From NCBI GenBank assembly GCA_019748295.1, contig JAIEPT010000003.1, positions 1 through 35,755 on the forward strand: DNA of 35,755 nucleotides. Reading direction: 5' to 3'. Below the pieces are notes generated by a model that saw nothing but the letters and a program-made list of their open reading frames with translations, did no database searches and had not been told where the DNA came from. Shown here in pieces: positions 15,230 to 22,595 of this stretch; positions within the stretch are counted from its first letter, which is position 1; each line of letters starts with the position of its first letter. This stretch comes from Gemmataceae bacterium. GTDB taxonomy: Bacteria > Planctomycetota > Planctomycetia > Gemmatales > Gemmataceae. The position numbers and the translations under genes were made by a program.

Positions 15230-16420
15230 TTACGCCGCCTGCTTGCGGCGAACGGCTTCGCGGAAGACGTTCAGCAATTCTTGGTAGTGGTGCTCGAAGG
15301 TCCATTGCATCGCTGTCTTCCGGGCCGCTTGCGAAGCTTGAGAGCGCTTGGCCGAATCGAGCAGCTTGCCCATGGAAGATCCAAGCTCCGAAGCATCGTG
15401 CGGGTTTTCGACGACGTAGCCTTCCTGGGGCGGGGTCATCAACTCGCTGGCGCCGTTGTTTTGCGTCGTGACGACCGGCAATCCGCAGGCGAGCGCTTCG
15501 AGCACGACGAGCGAGCATGGATCGTAGAACGTGGGATGCACGAGGAAGTCGGCGCCAAAGTACGCATTGCGAATCTCAGGCTGATGGCCGACGAAGCGAA
15601 TTTTGTCGGCAATGCCCAGACGCTTGGCCTGACGTTCGTAGCGTCCGAATTTCGGATTGCCGGCGACGACAAGCCGAAACGACGCGGCCTTTTCCTTGTA
15701 TTCCGGGTCGTCCACCATCCATTTCACTGCACGCAAGAGCGGGTCGAGCCCCTTGAGCCGATAGTTCATCGCCGCGAAAAGGGCGACGGAGTCGCTTGGT
15801 TCAAGGCCGTGTTGTTCCCGATATGCCTGGCGGCGTTTGAGACGGTCATGTTCCAGGAATCGCCCGGGATCGATCGCACTGCGGACGACATGCAAATCTT
15901 GCGACGAAACGGCGTAGTAGTGCTGGAAGTGGTCCCGCACCATGAAGCTGTTGACGATGATGTTGGGCCGATACGCTCCGAGGTATTGCTTGCGTTCGAG
16001 CCGCAGGAAGGACCAGTGCGCGAGATCGAAGAGCTTGACGAGGCGGGCGAAACTGCGGGCGATGGGATTGCGGTTTTTCTTGAGGTTGTAGTCGGCGGAG
16101 GCCGCGTGCAACCCGCCCTGCGGATAGAGGACGTCCTGTCCCCAGGTTTTGTCGAAGCCGACGGTGACGTCGTGCCGGTGGAGGCGCATGGCGTCGATGA
16201 CCTGCTGGCCGAACCGCCAGGGGCGGAGGAAGCGAACGCCGGCGACTGGGGCGAGCTTGTGAAACACCATGCCTTGCGGCAACGCGTTCTCGTCCCAACG
16301 GCAAGCGTAGAGATGCACCTCATGGCCGTCGGCGATCAGACGTCGCGACAGGTCGGAGATGTAGGTCTCGCACCCGCCGCGGGCGGGCAGCACGCTCTCG
16401 TAGCAGAAGGCGATGTTCAT
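15230..16420 (-). CDS. Glycosyltransferase family 4 (WaaG/RfaG-like)
   Basis: The 396-residue product is a GT-B fold sugar transferase that probably acts on the lipopolysaccharide core at the cytoplasmic membrane. It opens MNIAFCYESVLPARGGCETY, the glycine-rich acceptor-side loop of the family (RGG/E), has RLKGLDPLLRAVKWM and LVVAGNPKFGRYERQAKRLG in the donor domain, and ends with HPTFYDPCSLVVLEALACGLPVV, where the E(x7)E sugar-nucleotide motif is partly kept. Layout and wording resemble WaaG, the first core glucosyltransferase. The ATG at 16420 is preferred over the one at 16438 because gggga lies seven bases before it. It is last in the envelope cluster lpxK-hldE-waaF-GT4. Confidence 0.85.
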   Translation of the reverse strand: MNIAFCYESVLPARGGCETYISDLSRRLIADGHEVHLYACRWDENALPQGMVFHKLAPVAGVRFLRPWRFGQQVIDAMRLHRHDVTVGFDKTWGQDVLYPQGGLHAASADYNLKKNRNPIARSFARLVKLFDLAHWSFLRLERKQYLGAYRPNIIVNSFMVRDHFQHYYAVSSQDLHVVRSAIDPGRFLEHDRLKRRQAYREQHGLEPSDSVALFAAMNYRLKGLDPLLRAVKWMVDDPEYKEKAASFRLVVAGNPKFGRYERQAKRLGIADKIRFVGHQPEIRNAYFGADFLVHPTFYDPCSLVVLEALACGLPVVTTQNNGASELMTPPQEGYVVENPHDASELGSSMGKLLDSAKRSQASQAARKTAMQWTFEHHYQELLNVFREAVRRKQAA

Positions 16421-16643
16421 CGCGGCGTCCCCGGTCATGATTCGATCTCAGCGGGCCGGCAACGGGCAGCGTTTCGGCGCGGAACCCAGAGACCAAGGCG
16501 TGAAAACAATCGGCGGGAAGGCGCGGCTGCGCCCTGGTCCTTATGATCGGCGGACCGGCATGTAGTCATGGAGGAGCAGTCGCTTGCCGAGAGTGTCCTA
16601 TCCCGCCAAGGCGTCGGCAATCGTCGCAATCGATACGACCGTT
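16421..16643. other. Intergenic stretch upstream of the GT4 gene, no gene seen
   Basis: This is the gene-free DNA between the GT4 start and the composite repeat at 16644-16870. It contains two small imperfect stems (accaaggcg/cgccctggt around 16494-16540; ttgccga/tcggcaa at 16584-16620). No protein-like frame is visible. A promoter for the GT4 gene could lie here, since a palindrome separates it from the upstream gene. Confidence 0.5.
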
Positions 16644-16870
16644 CTCCCCTCTCCCCTTTGGAGATAGGAGCCAGGGGTGAGGGGAGCAAGCAATGCTGAG
16701 ATTCGTTGATCGCCGCCAAGCCCCAAGGTAAGCGCAGCGCACCTTGGGGATCCACGCGGGCGCGATCCCCGGGGTGCGCTGCGCTTACCCCGGGGCTTGG
16801 TGCACAACGTGAAGATTGTGCACCGCTTTCTCCCCTCACCCCCAACCCCTCTCCCCAAAGGGGAGAGGGA
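16644..16870. repeat. Composite palindrome, 81-bp core in purine/pyrimidine flanks (family B in C-type flanks), copy 1
   Basis: The core 16718-16798 is exactly 81 bp: aagcccc...ggggctt with inner gtaagcgcagcgc/gcgctgcgcttac. It sits between two mutually inverted flanks (16644-16691 and 16830-16870) made of ctcccctctcccctttgg-type sequence. A second copy with the same order and the same 81-bp core length lies at 20881-21109. Both are inside the envelope cluster. Confidence 0.9.
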
Positions 16871-16889
16871 AGCAAGAGCAGATCGTACA

Positions 16890-17948
16890 TCAGCATGCCT
16901 GCCTCCCTGCGGGTACCGGCATGCGGCCGTGGCGGTCGAGCAACTCCTCCGCCGCCCGATAGACCTCGGCGGGCGTAAGTTCCTTCATGCAGCGATGGTC
17001 CGTCGGGCAGACGCGAAGTTGGCAGGGGCCGCAGGGAACCTTCTTCTGCAGGTGGATCGCTTTCGCGAAATACGTCTCCGTCCATTCGATGTGCGTGGGC
17101 CCGAACAGGCTGACGACGGGCCGATCGAACGCGGCCGCGAAATGGCGTGGGCCGCTGTCGGTGGTCACAAGCAACGTACTGCGTTTTACCAAGGCCTTCG
17201 TGAGACCCAGCGACAACGGTGCGTCAGCTAACGAGCGGACGCGCGGGCGTTCCGCCAACGATGCGATGCGGTTCGCCATCTCGCGTTCGGAGGGACCGCA
17301 AAGAACGAGCACCTGGGCGTCGCGGCGGTCGCTTAAATCTTGAGCGATCTTGGCGAAGTGTTCCGCCTGCCAATACTTGGCGGCTCCGAATGCGGCGCCG
17401 GGATTGAGGCAGACCGTCTCGCGATGCGAGTCGAAACCGTGGCGACGCCACACTTCGTCCGCAGCTTGCTCATCGCTCGGCGTCGTGAACAGTTCCATCC
17501 GGTAGCCTGGATTCGGGCAACCGGCGGTCTGCGCGAGGCGGTTGTAGTCGTCGATGATCGGCATCGGCTTGAAGCCGCCCTTGTCGTCGCGCGTCGCATG
17601 CAGGCGATCGGTGAGCATCCAGCCGCGGAGGTAACGGTCGTATCCGACGATGCGTTTCGCCCCGGCGAGCCACGAGACCCACGCGGAGCGAAAAGAATTC
17701 GGGAAAAGCACGGCCAAATCGAGCCGTTCCCGTCGCAGTTCGCGCGCGACGCTCATCCATCCGCGGCCTTTGCCGCCGAGGAACAGCATGCGATCGAACC
17801 AGGGAGAACCATCGAGCGTCGGAGCGACATAAGGCTTGCAGATGCCGAGGAAGGTGGCGGACGGGAACTGTTGCCGCAGCGCGCGGATCGCGGGCGTGGC
17901 CATCACGAGATCGCCGATCCAATTCGGAAGAAACAAAGCGACCTTCAT
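16890..17948 (-). CDS. waaF: Heptosyltransferase, glycosyltransferase family 9 (WaaF/RfaF-like)
   Basis: The 352-residue product transfers heptose from the ADP-heptose made with HldE onto the lipopolysaccharide inner core. It begins MKVALFLPNWIGDLVMATPAIRAL, the standard GT9 opening, and contains AVLFPNSFRSAWVSWLAGAKRIVGY, PGAAFGAAKYW and TTDSGPRHFAAAFDRPVVSLFGPT, the nucleotide-sugar site, near residue 261. WaaF, the second heptosyltransferase, is the best fit. Near the C-terminus is a cysteine cluster (CGPCQLRVCPTDHRCM) that could bind a metal. The ATG at 17948 is chosen because the reading further upstream is palindrome sequence. hldE lies upstream and the GT4 gene downstream on the same strand. 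Confidence 0.9.
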   Translation of the reverse strand: MKVALFLPNWIGDLVMATPAIRALRQQFPSATFLGICKPYVAPTLDGSPWFDRMLFLGGKGRGWMSVARELRRERLDLAVLFPNSFRSAWVSWLAGAKRIVGYDRYLRGWMLTDRLHATRDDKGGFKPMPIIDDYNRLAQTAGCPNPGYRMELFTTPSDEQAADEVWRRHGFDSHRETVCLNPGAAFGAAKYWQAEHFAKIAQDLSDRRDAQVLVLCGPSEREMANRIASLAERPRVRSLADAPLSLGLTKALVKRSTLLVTTDSGPRHFAAAFDRPVVSLFGPTHIEWTETYFAKAIHLQKKVPCGPCQLRVCPTDHRCMKELTPAEVYRAAEELLDRHGRMPVPAGRQAC

Positions 17949-17964
17949 GCCCTTTGGTGTCCTC

Positions 17965-18111
17965 GGCGAGCAACCGCTGTAAGGCGGCTGGTACGGTGTC
18001 CGCAAGAGTCTCTGTAGTTGTTAGCGCTGTGGCGAAAAAAGCGAGGGACCGGCCGTGGGTCACGAGACCTTTACGGACGCTCTACCAGCCGCCTTACAGC
18101 GGCTGCTCGCC
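17965..18111. repeat. Palindrome between hldE and waaF
   Basis: Outer arms of 29 bp (17965-17993 and 18083-18111; gcgagca.ccgctgtaaggc against gccttacagcgg.tgctcgc) continue inwards with partial pairing (gtccg.aa...tctc). The element sits between the hldE stop at 18130 and the waaF ATG at 17948. It starts 17 bp before that ATG, so it must be transcribed if the genes form one operon. Confidence 0.85.
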
Positions 18112-18129
18112 TGCGGCGGCGCTCGCAGG

Positions 18130-19623
18130 TTATGCGGCCCCGCGCATCTTTTCGATCAGGTTCGTGGTGGATTGCCCCTGATGCAGCGTCGCGAGATGCA
18201 CTCGGCCGCCGTAGGTTTCGACGTATTCGCCGCCGACCACGTCTTCTTTGCGGTAATCCGCCCCCTTCACGAGCACGTCCGGCTTCACCGCTTCGATGAT
18301 GCGGATGGGCGTCGATTCGTCGAAAACGACGACGTAGTCCACCGGCTGCAACGCGGACAGCACCATCGCCCGAGCCGTCAGCGGCTGAACGGGGCGCGTC
18401 GGGCCTTTGAGATTACGAACGCTCGAATCGCTGTTGAGCCCGACGACGAGGCATTCGCCCTGGGACCGAGCTTCTTGCAGATATTGCACATGCCCCGCAT
18501 GGACGAGATCGAAGCAGCCGTTGGTGAAGACGATCTTCTGCCCGGCCCGCCGTCGCGTCTCGATCTCTTGAGCAAGGACGCCCAGCGATACGACTTTCTG
18601 CGACAAGCCGGCATGGACGGAACCGGCGCCGGAGTGAAGCAGATCGCGGACGATTTCTTCGCGAGTGACGGTGGCGACGCCGATCTTCTCGACCTCGAGG
18701 CCGCCCGCGACATTCGCGAGCTGGATCGCCGCTTCGTAGTCGGAGCCGGCCGCCATCGCCAAACCCAGCACCGCCAGCACCATGTCGCCGGCGCCGGTGA
18801 TGTCGTAGACCGCGCGGGGACGAGTCGGGAAAAACTTGAGCCTGCCGTCGCGATGACGAAGGCACATGCCGTCCTTGTCGAGCGTGATGATGGCGGCTTC
18901 CAGGTCGAGCTTTTCCTGCAGATCCTTCGCCGCTTGGATCACGTCCGCTTCGCTCTTCAGACTTCGCCCGACAGCCAGGCCCGCCTCGAGCCGGTTCGGC
19001 GTGATCGCGGAGCAGCCGTGATACTTGCGGTAATCGTCGCCGCGGATGGGGTCAGCCAGCACGCGCAGTCCGCGAAGCTTGGCGGCGCCGATCACGTCGG
19101 TCATCGTCTTCGAAGTGCACACGCCCTTGTCGTAATCGCTGATGAGGACGACATCCGCCTTTTTCATCAGGTTCGACATCGTCTGCGTGAGCTGTGCCTG
19201 CACCTGCTCGGCGAGCGGCGAGCGATCTTCGTAATCGACGCGGATCATCTGCTGCGGATGCTTGTGCTGAGCCCGGCCGATGTAGCGTTCCTTGACGGTG
19301 CTCGGCCGAGTCGGATCGGTGACGACCCCTTCGTCGTCGATGCCGAGATCCTGCAAGATCTGGCGAATGCGAATGCCGTCCGCATCGTCGCCGACGACGC
19401 CGACAAGCGTGACCTTGGCGCCCAAAGCCCGCAGCATGCTGGCCACGCTGCTCGCGCCGCCGAGCCGTTCCTCACGCCGATCGGCGCGCAGAAGGATGAC
19501 CGGCGCCTCCTGGCTGATGCGTTCGGCATCGCCCCACACGTAGCGATCCAGCATGACGTCGCCGACGACCAACACGCGTGGCTGGCCGAACTTCTGCACC
19601 AGATCGATCAAATCCGCCGACAT
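18130..19623 (-). CDS. hldE: Bifunctional heptose-7-phosphate kinase / heptose-1-phosphate adenylyltransferase
   Basis: The 497-residue product carries both activities of HldE (RfaE), giving two of the steps to ADP-heptose for lipopolysaccharide core synthesis. The N-terminal ribokinase-like kinase (to ~residue 330) opens VLVVGDVMLDRYVWGD and has the GAGDMVLAVLGLAMAAG anion-hole/catalytic motif and ANVAGGLEVEKIG. The C-terminal nucleotidyltransferase has IVFTNGCFDLVHAGHVQYLQEA near residue 368, with the HxGH-type HAGH, then GLNSDSSVRNLKGPTRP. The length is close to the ~477 residues of E. coli HldE. The ATG at 19623 has gagga six bases upstream. The GmhA and GmhB partners are not in the window. 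Confidence 0.95.
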   Translation of the reverse strand: MSADLIDLVQKFGQPRVLVVGDVMLDRYVWGDAERISQEAPVILLRADRREERLGGASSVASMLRALGAKVTLVGVVGDDADGIRIRQILQDLGIDDEGVVTDPTRPSTVKERYIGRAQHKHPQQMIRVDYEDRSPLAEQVQAQLTQTMSNLMKKADVVLISDYDKGVCTSKTMTDVIGAAKLRGLRVLADPIRGDDYRKYHGCSAITPNRLEAGLAVGRSLKSEADVIQAAKDLQEKLDLEAAIITLDKDGMCLRHRDGRLKFFPTRPRAVYDITGAGDMVLAVLGLAMAAGSDYEAAIQLANVAGGLEVEKIGVATVTREEIVRDLLHSGAGSVHAGLSQKVVSLGVLAQEIETRRRAGQKIVFTNGCFDLVHAGHVQYLQEARSQGECLVVGLNSDSSVRNLKGPTRPVQPLTARAMVLSALQPVDYVVVFDESTPIRIIEAVKPDVLVKGADYRKEDVVGGEYVETYGGRVHLATLHQGQSTTNLIEKMRGAA

Positions 19624-19645
19624 GGAGATTCCTCAAACCAAAACC

Positions 19646-19808
19646 TGTTTAGCCGGGAAGCCGAAGGCGACCTGCATGTCTTCCTCCCTCTCCCCTTGGG
19701 AGAGGGTTGGGGTGAGGGTGACTTTCGCTCACGACGCCACGGCAATGCCCTCACCCCCGCCCCCTTTCCCGGAGGGAGAGGGGAGAAAGACCATAGCCGC
19801 TAAACGCC
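19646..19808. repeat. Family-C element inserted between two arms of another palindrome
   Basis: The outer left arm (19646-19671, gtttagccgggaagccgaag) and the remnant right arm (ccatagccgctaaac, 19791-19805) match the arms of the perfect palindrome at 27617-27679. Between them lies a family-C element (19683-19787: tcctccctctcc...ggagggagaggggagaaag). Taken together, a family-C copy appears to sit inside a family-G palindrome. It lies between the unrecognised cluster gene (stop at 19809) and hldE (start at 19623). Confidence 0.75.
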
Positions 19809-20828
19809 TTACGCGGCAACCACGCTGGTTTCGACGACCGGGGCTGCCTTCGCCAGTTCGCAAGCGACGGCAACGTGCATCAGAGGCAGCATGATCTCAT
19901 GATGGCCGATGAGCGCGATCCCCTCGGCGGAAGGACGCTCGACGACATTCACGCGCGAGCGATACTGGGCCATCATGTCCATGTTGACCGTGACCAGCCC
20001 ATCCAGCGCATGGCCGAAATTGTGGGCCACGGACACGGCCTTCACGAACACCTCCGGCATCACGACCGCGCTGCCGATGTTCATCCACACGCCATAGGCG
20101 AGCGAGGAAACGACGGCACAAAGTCGGCGGAAATCGATCATGCTCGCTTCGCCTAGCGCCGCCCCAGAGACATGCGGATGCATGTGGACAATATCGGTGC
20201 CGAGGGCGACATGAATGGTGCAAGGTATGCCGGCTCGATACGCAGCCAACACAAGGCTCGCATCGGGATGCAGGCAGTTCATCTCGTCAAGATGCTTGCC
20301 CAGTGCCCAACCGAGGCCGAGATTGTTTTCGCAGCCCAACCGGGCGGCGACGGCGAAGGCGTCGGCCGTCTCGCGGGCCATGCCGAACTTGCCTTCGGGC
20401 AACTGCGTCCCCACGTTCTCGCTCGTCTTGCCGGCGAACGCCAACTCGAAATCATGAATCGCGGCCGAGCCGTTCATCGAGATGTTTTTGATGATTCCCT
20501 TGCGGATCCAGTCGATCAGATAGGGAGCACAGCCGACCTTGACGACATGTCCGCCGATGGCGACGCCCACGGTCCGCCCTTCGCGATGGGCGCGGGCGAT
20601 GTGCTTCACGGTCTTGCGGAATTCGTTGGAAGCAAGCTGATGCGGAAGGCTGCTGAGCCAATCCTCGACCGTCGCATCGGGGCCGACCGGTTGGCCGAGG
20701 TCGTCGTAGAAAACCTTCGAGGGGCGCGAAGCGATGTCATAAGTCTTGAGCGCCGCGAGGTCCATCGGAGGATAGGCGTCGAAGTCCGGATGGTGCGGCG
20801 TATCGTGCGAATGTTCCGGGTGCGTCAT
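19809..20828 (-). CDS. Conserved protein of the envelope cluster, unrecognised (possible deoxyhypusine synthase-like fold)
   Basis: The 339-residue product has a His-rich start (MTHPEHSHDTPHHPDFDAYP), then a strongly conserved-looking core: TVGVAIGGHVVKVGCAPYL, GIIKNISMNGSAAIHDFELA, FAGKTSENVGTQLPEGKFGM and HPDASLVLAAYRAGIPCTIHVALGTDIVHMHP. The glycine-rich GGHVVKVG and the NGSAAIHDFE and DIVHMHP segments suggest a nucleotide-binding Rossmann-like or deoxyhypusine-synthase-like fold, but the diagnostic lysine motif of that enzyme is not seen. No function is assigned. Its place between lpxK and hldE suggests a role in lipopolysaccharide or heptose metabolism. The ATG at 20828 (gagg six bases before it) is chosen; the open reading upstream is repeat DNA. 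Confidence 0.8.
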   Translation of the reverse strand: MTHPEHSHDTPHHPDFDAYPPMDLAALKTYDIASRPSKVFYDDLGQPVGPDATVEDWLSSLPHQLASNEFRKTVKHIARAHREGRTVGVAIGGHVVKVGCAPYLIDWIRKGIIKNISMNGSAAIHDFELAFAGKTSENVGTQLPEGKFGMARETADAFAVAARLGCENNLGLGWALGKHLDEMNCLHPDASLVLAAYRAGIPCTIHVALGTDIVHMHPHVSGAALGEASMIDFRRLCAVVSSLAYGVWMNIGSAVVMPEVFVKAVSVAHNFGHALDGLVTVNMDMMAQYRSRVNVVERPSAEGIALIGHHEIMLPLMHVAVACELAKAAPVVETSVVAA

Positions 20829-20880
20829 GATGATCCTCATCCTCCCCTCCCTGGTCGGATTATAGGGAACCTGCTTCTTG

Positions 20881-21109
20881 CTCCCCTCTCCCCTTTGGGG
20901 AGAGGGGCTGGGGGTGAGGGGAGCGAGCGGTGCATAATCTTGCTTTCGCACCGGAAGCCCCAGGTTAAGCGCAGCGCACCCTGGGGATCGCCCGCGGTTT
21001 GATCCCCAGGGTGCGCTGCGCTTACCCTGGGGCTTGGCGGCGAACAACATATCTCTGCACCGCTTACTCCCCTCACCCCCAACCCCTCTGCCCAAAGCGG
21101 AGAGGGGAG
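20881..21109. repeat. Composite palindrome, 81-bp core in purine/pyrimidine flanks (family B in C-type flanks), copy 2
   Basis: The core 20955-21035 (81 bp) has arms aagccccaggttaagcgcag and their complement, with the inner loop atcgcccgcggtttgat. The flanks 20881-20925 and 21067-21109 are inverted versions of ctcccctctcccctttgggg. Order, core length and linker words (gcttgg, tgcaccgctt) match the copy at 16644-16870. It fills the 303-bp gap between lpxK and the next cluster gene. Confidence 0.9.
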
Positions 21110-21129
21110 CAAGACCAAGTCGCCGCTGA

Positions 21130-21148
21130 CCTCACGTGGAGCGTGAGG
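21130..21148. repeat. 19-bp hairpin overlapping the end of lpxK
   Basis: The hairpin cctcacg-tggag-cgtgagg has a 7-bp perfect stem. The lpxK stop codon (TGA, minus strand, 21132-21134) and its last codons lie inside it. It has the same layout as the hairpin at 4791-4809 near the end of ftsK. Confidence 0.7.
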
Positions 21149-22235
21149 ACTCTCGTCGCATCGCCGTGTCTCGCAGCAATCGCTCCAGCTCTTCGCGCCC
21201 CGCGTGCACATCAAGGCGAATCTTGAGTGCCCACAGTTCGCGGTCGCCCAGTCGTTCGAGACGGATCTTCACCAGATCCTTCTGCGTCGTCACAAGCACC
21301 GCTTCGGGCGGCAGTTCGCGTGCCCAGCGGCGCAGTTCCTCGATGTCGTCCCGCAGGTAGCGGTGATGGTCGGCATACGTCCGCCATGCGATCGGCTCGA
21401 TGCCGAGCTTCCGCAATGTTTCGCGAAAGGCGTCCGGGTTGCCGATGCCGCAAAATCCCGCGACGGGGCGACCCTGGAGCGTTTCGAGCGGCGTCGTCTT
21501 GCCGCCTTCGCCTACCCACACGTCCGGCCGATGCGTGCTCTCCGCAATCGGCAGGTTCGGCGCCAGCTTCTGGATGCGGGAGCGGATCTCCGAGACGACG
21601 CTCGCATCCGCCAAATCGCATCGCGTGATCAGGGCCGCATGCGCCCGTTTCAGTTCCCTCGGCGATTCACGCAACAAGCCGCGAGGCAGCAGCGAGCCGT
21701 GGCCCCACGGGTTGGTGGCATCGATCAGCACAAGGTCCACATCCCGAGCAAGCCTTCGATGCTGAAAGCCGTCGTCGAGGAGGAGCACTTCGCTTTCCAG
21801 TTCCTCAATTGCCGTCTGGGCGAGGGCCACGCGGTCGGGCCCTTGCAGGTGCGGCACATCGGGGCAGTTTTCCTCCAGAACCATCGCTTCGTCGTTGCGC
21901 CCCTCTTCGCTGCCGTAGCCCCGGCTCAGGATCGTCGTCTGCAAATCGAGCACATCGCGAAAATAACGTGCGACGAACTCGACGCAGGGTGTTTTACCAG
22001 TGCCCCCCGTCGTCAGATTGCCGATGCTGACGACCGGCACGCCGACGCGCCGGCTCTTCTTCCACCCACGATCGAACGCCCGATTTCGCAGCCAAACCGC
22101 GAGGCCGTAGGGCCAGGATGCGAGCCGCAGCCCGAACCGCATCGCCATCGCCCCCACGCCGCGTTGTTCGCCCCGAATCAACGACAAAAACGCGGCTTCC
22201 AAAGCAAACACCCGTAAGGCGAGCGGCGCCTGCAT
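21132..22235 (-). CDS. lpxK: Tetraacyldisaccharide 4'-kinase
   Basis: The 367-residue product phosphorylates the 4' position of the lipid A precursor at the inner membrane. It has an N-terminal amphipathic/hydrophobic segment (ALEAAFLSLIRGEQRG; SWPYGLAVWLRNRAFDRGW) and the family Walker A region VVSIGNLTTGGTGKTP (residues 68-83). Further motifs are ILSRGYGSE, DDGFQHRRLARDVDLVLIDATNPWG (the DDGFQH motif) and GFCGIGNPDAF. The length is slightly above the 328 residues of E. coli LpxK. The ATG at 22235 lies inside a copy of the ~124-bp repeat, whose purine-rich end (gggagaggggagaa) serves as the ribosome site. An internal ATG pair at residues 30/32 is the alternative start. It is the first gene of the cluster. 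Confidence 0.92.
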   Translation of the reverse strand: MQAPLALRVFALEAAFLSLIRGEQRGVGAMAMRFGLRLASWPYGLAVWLRNRAFDRGWKKSRRVGVPVVSIGNLTTGGTGKTPCVEFVARYFRDVLDLQTTILSRGYGSEEGRNDEAMVLEENCPDVPHLQGPDRVALAQTAIEELESEVLLLDDGFQHRRLARDVDLVLIDATNPWGHGSLLPRGLLRESPRELKRAHAALITRCDLADASVVSEIRSRIQKLAPNLPIAESTHRPDVWVGEGGKTTPLETLQGRPVAGFCGIGNPDAFRETLRKLGIEPIAWRTYADHHRYLRDDIEELRRWARELPPEAVLVTTQKDLVKIRLERLGDRELWALKIRLDVHAGREELERLLRDTAMRRESSRST

Positions 22236-22348
22236 TTCTCCCCTCTCCCTCCGGGAAGGGGCCGGGGGTGAGGGCGTGCGACGCGGCGTTGGGCGAGAAA
22301 AGGCGCCCTCACCCCAACCCTCTCCCGGAGGGAGAGGGAGGTAGACTA
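22226..22348 (-). repeat. Dispersed ~124-bp palindromic element (family C), copy 2, overlapping the lpxK start
   Basis: Read on the minus strand it matches 1511-1634 almost base for base, from tagtctacctccctctcc through gcccaacgccgcgtcgcacg to gagaaatgcaggcgc. The terminal ATG is the lpxK start codon and the preceding purine run is a good Shine-Dalgarno sequence. The upstream promoter would therefore have to lie within or beyond the element. Confidence 0.9.
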
Positions 22349-22480
22349 TCTCCTGCCGCTCGCCTAAAGGGGGCAACAGGGGACCACGTTATAGCCCGTT
22401 TGGGAAATTCGTGTCAAGCACGCTGCGCGAGAGAAGAGAAAGCAGAAAGGAGAGAGTAGACAAGAGTCACACGCTTCTCA

Positions 22481-22583
22481 AAGCCCAGGGGCGAGCGCAG
22501 CGAGCTCCCGGGTTCCAGACCGTAAACGTATTGCTCTTCCGACACTCCCATCCCAGGAGTTCGCTGCGCTCGCCCCTGGGCTT
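22481..22583 (-). repeat. 103-bp double-hairpin element (family A), copy 2
   Basis: It is exactly 103 bp, bounded by aagcccaggggcgagcg and its complement. Its loop reads as the reverse complement of the loops in the other two copies (gagtgtcggaagagcaa, tacgtttacggtctgg), so it is inserted in the opposite orientation. It lies 13 bp from the 3' end of the enoyl-CoA hydratase gene (stop at 22596) and about 250 bp upstream of the lpxK start. Confidence 0.9.
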
Positions 22584-22595
22584 GGGGGACATTCA

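Noticed and set aside
18055-19803. 582-codon plus-strand open frame
   Set aside because: It is antisense to hldE and runs into repeat DNA at both ends.
20829-21095. 89-residue N-terminal extension of the unrecognised cluster protein
   Set aside because: It translates the composite repeat (SPSPQRGEG-type peptide); the ATG at 20828 has its own ribosome site.
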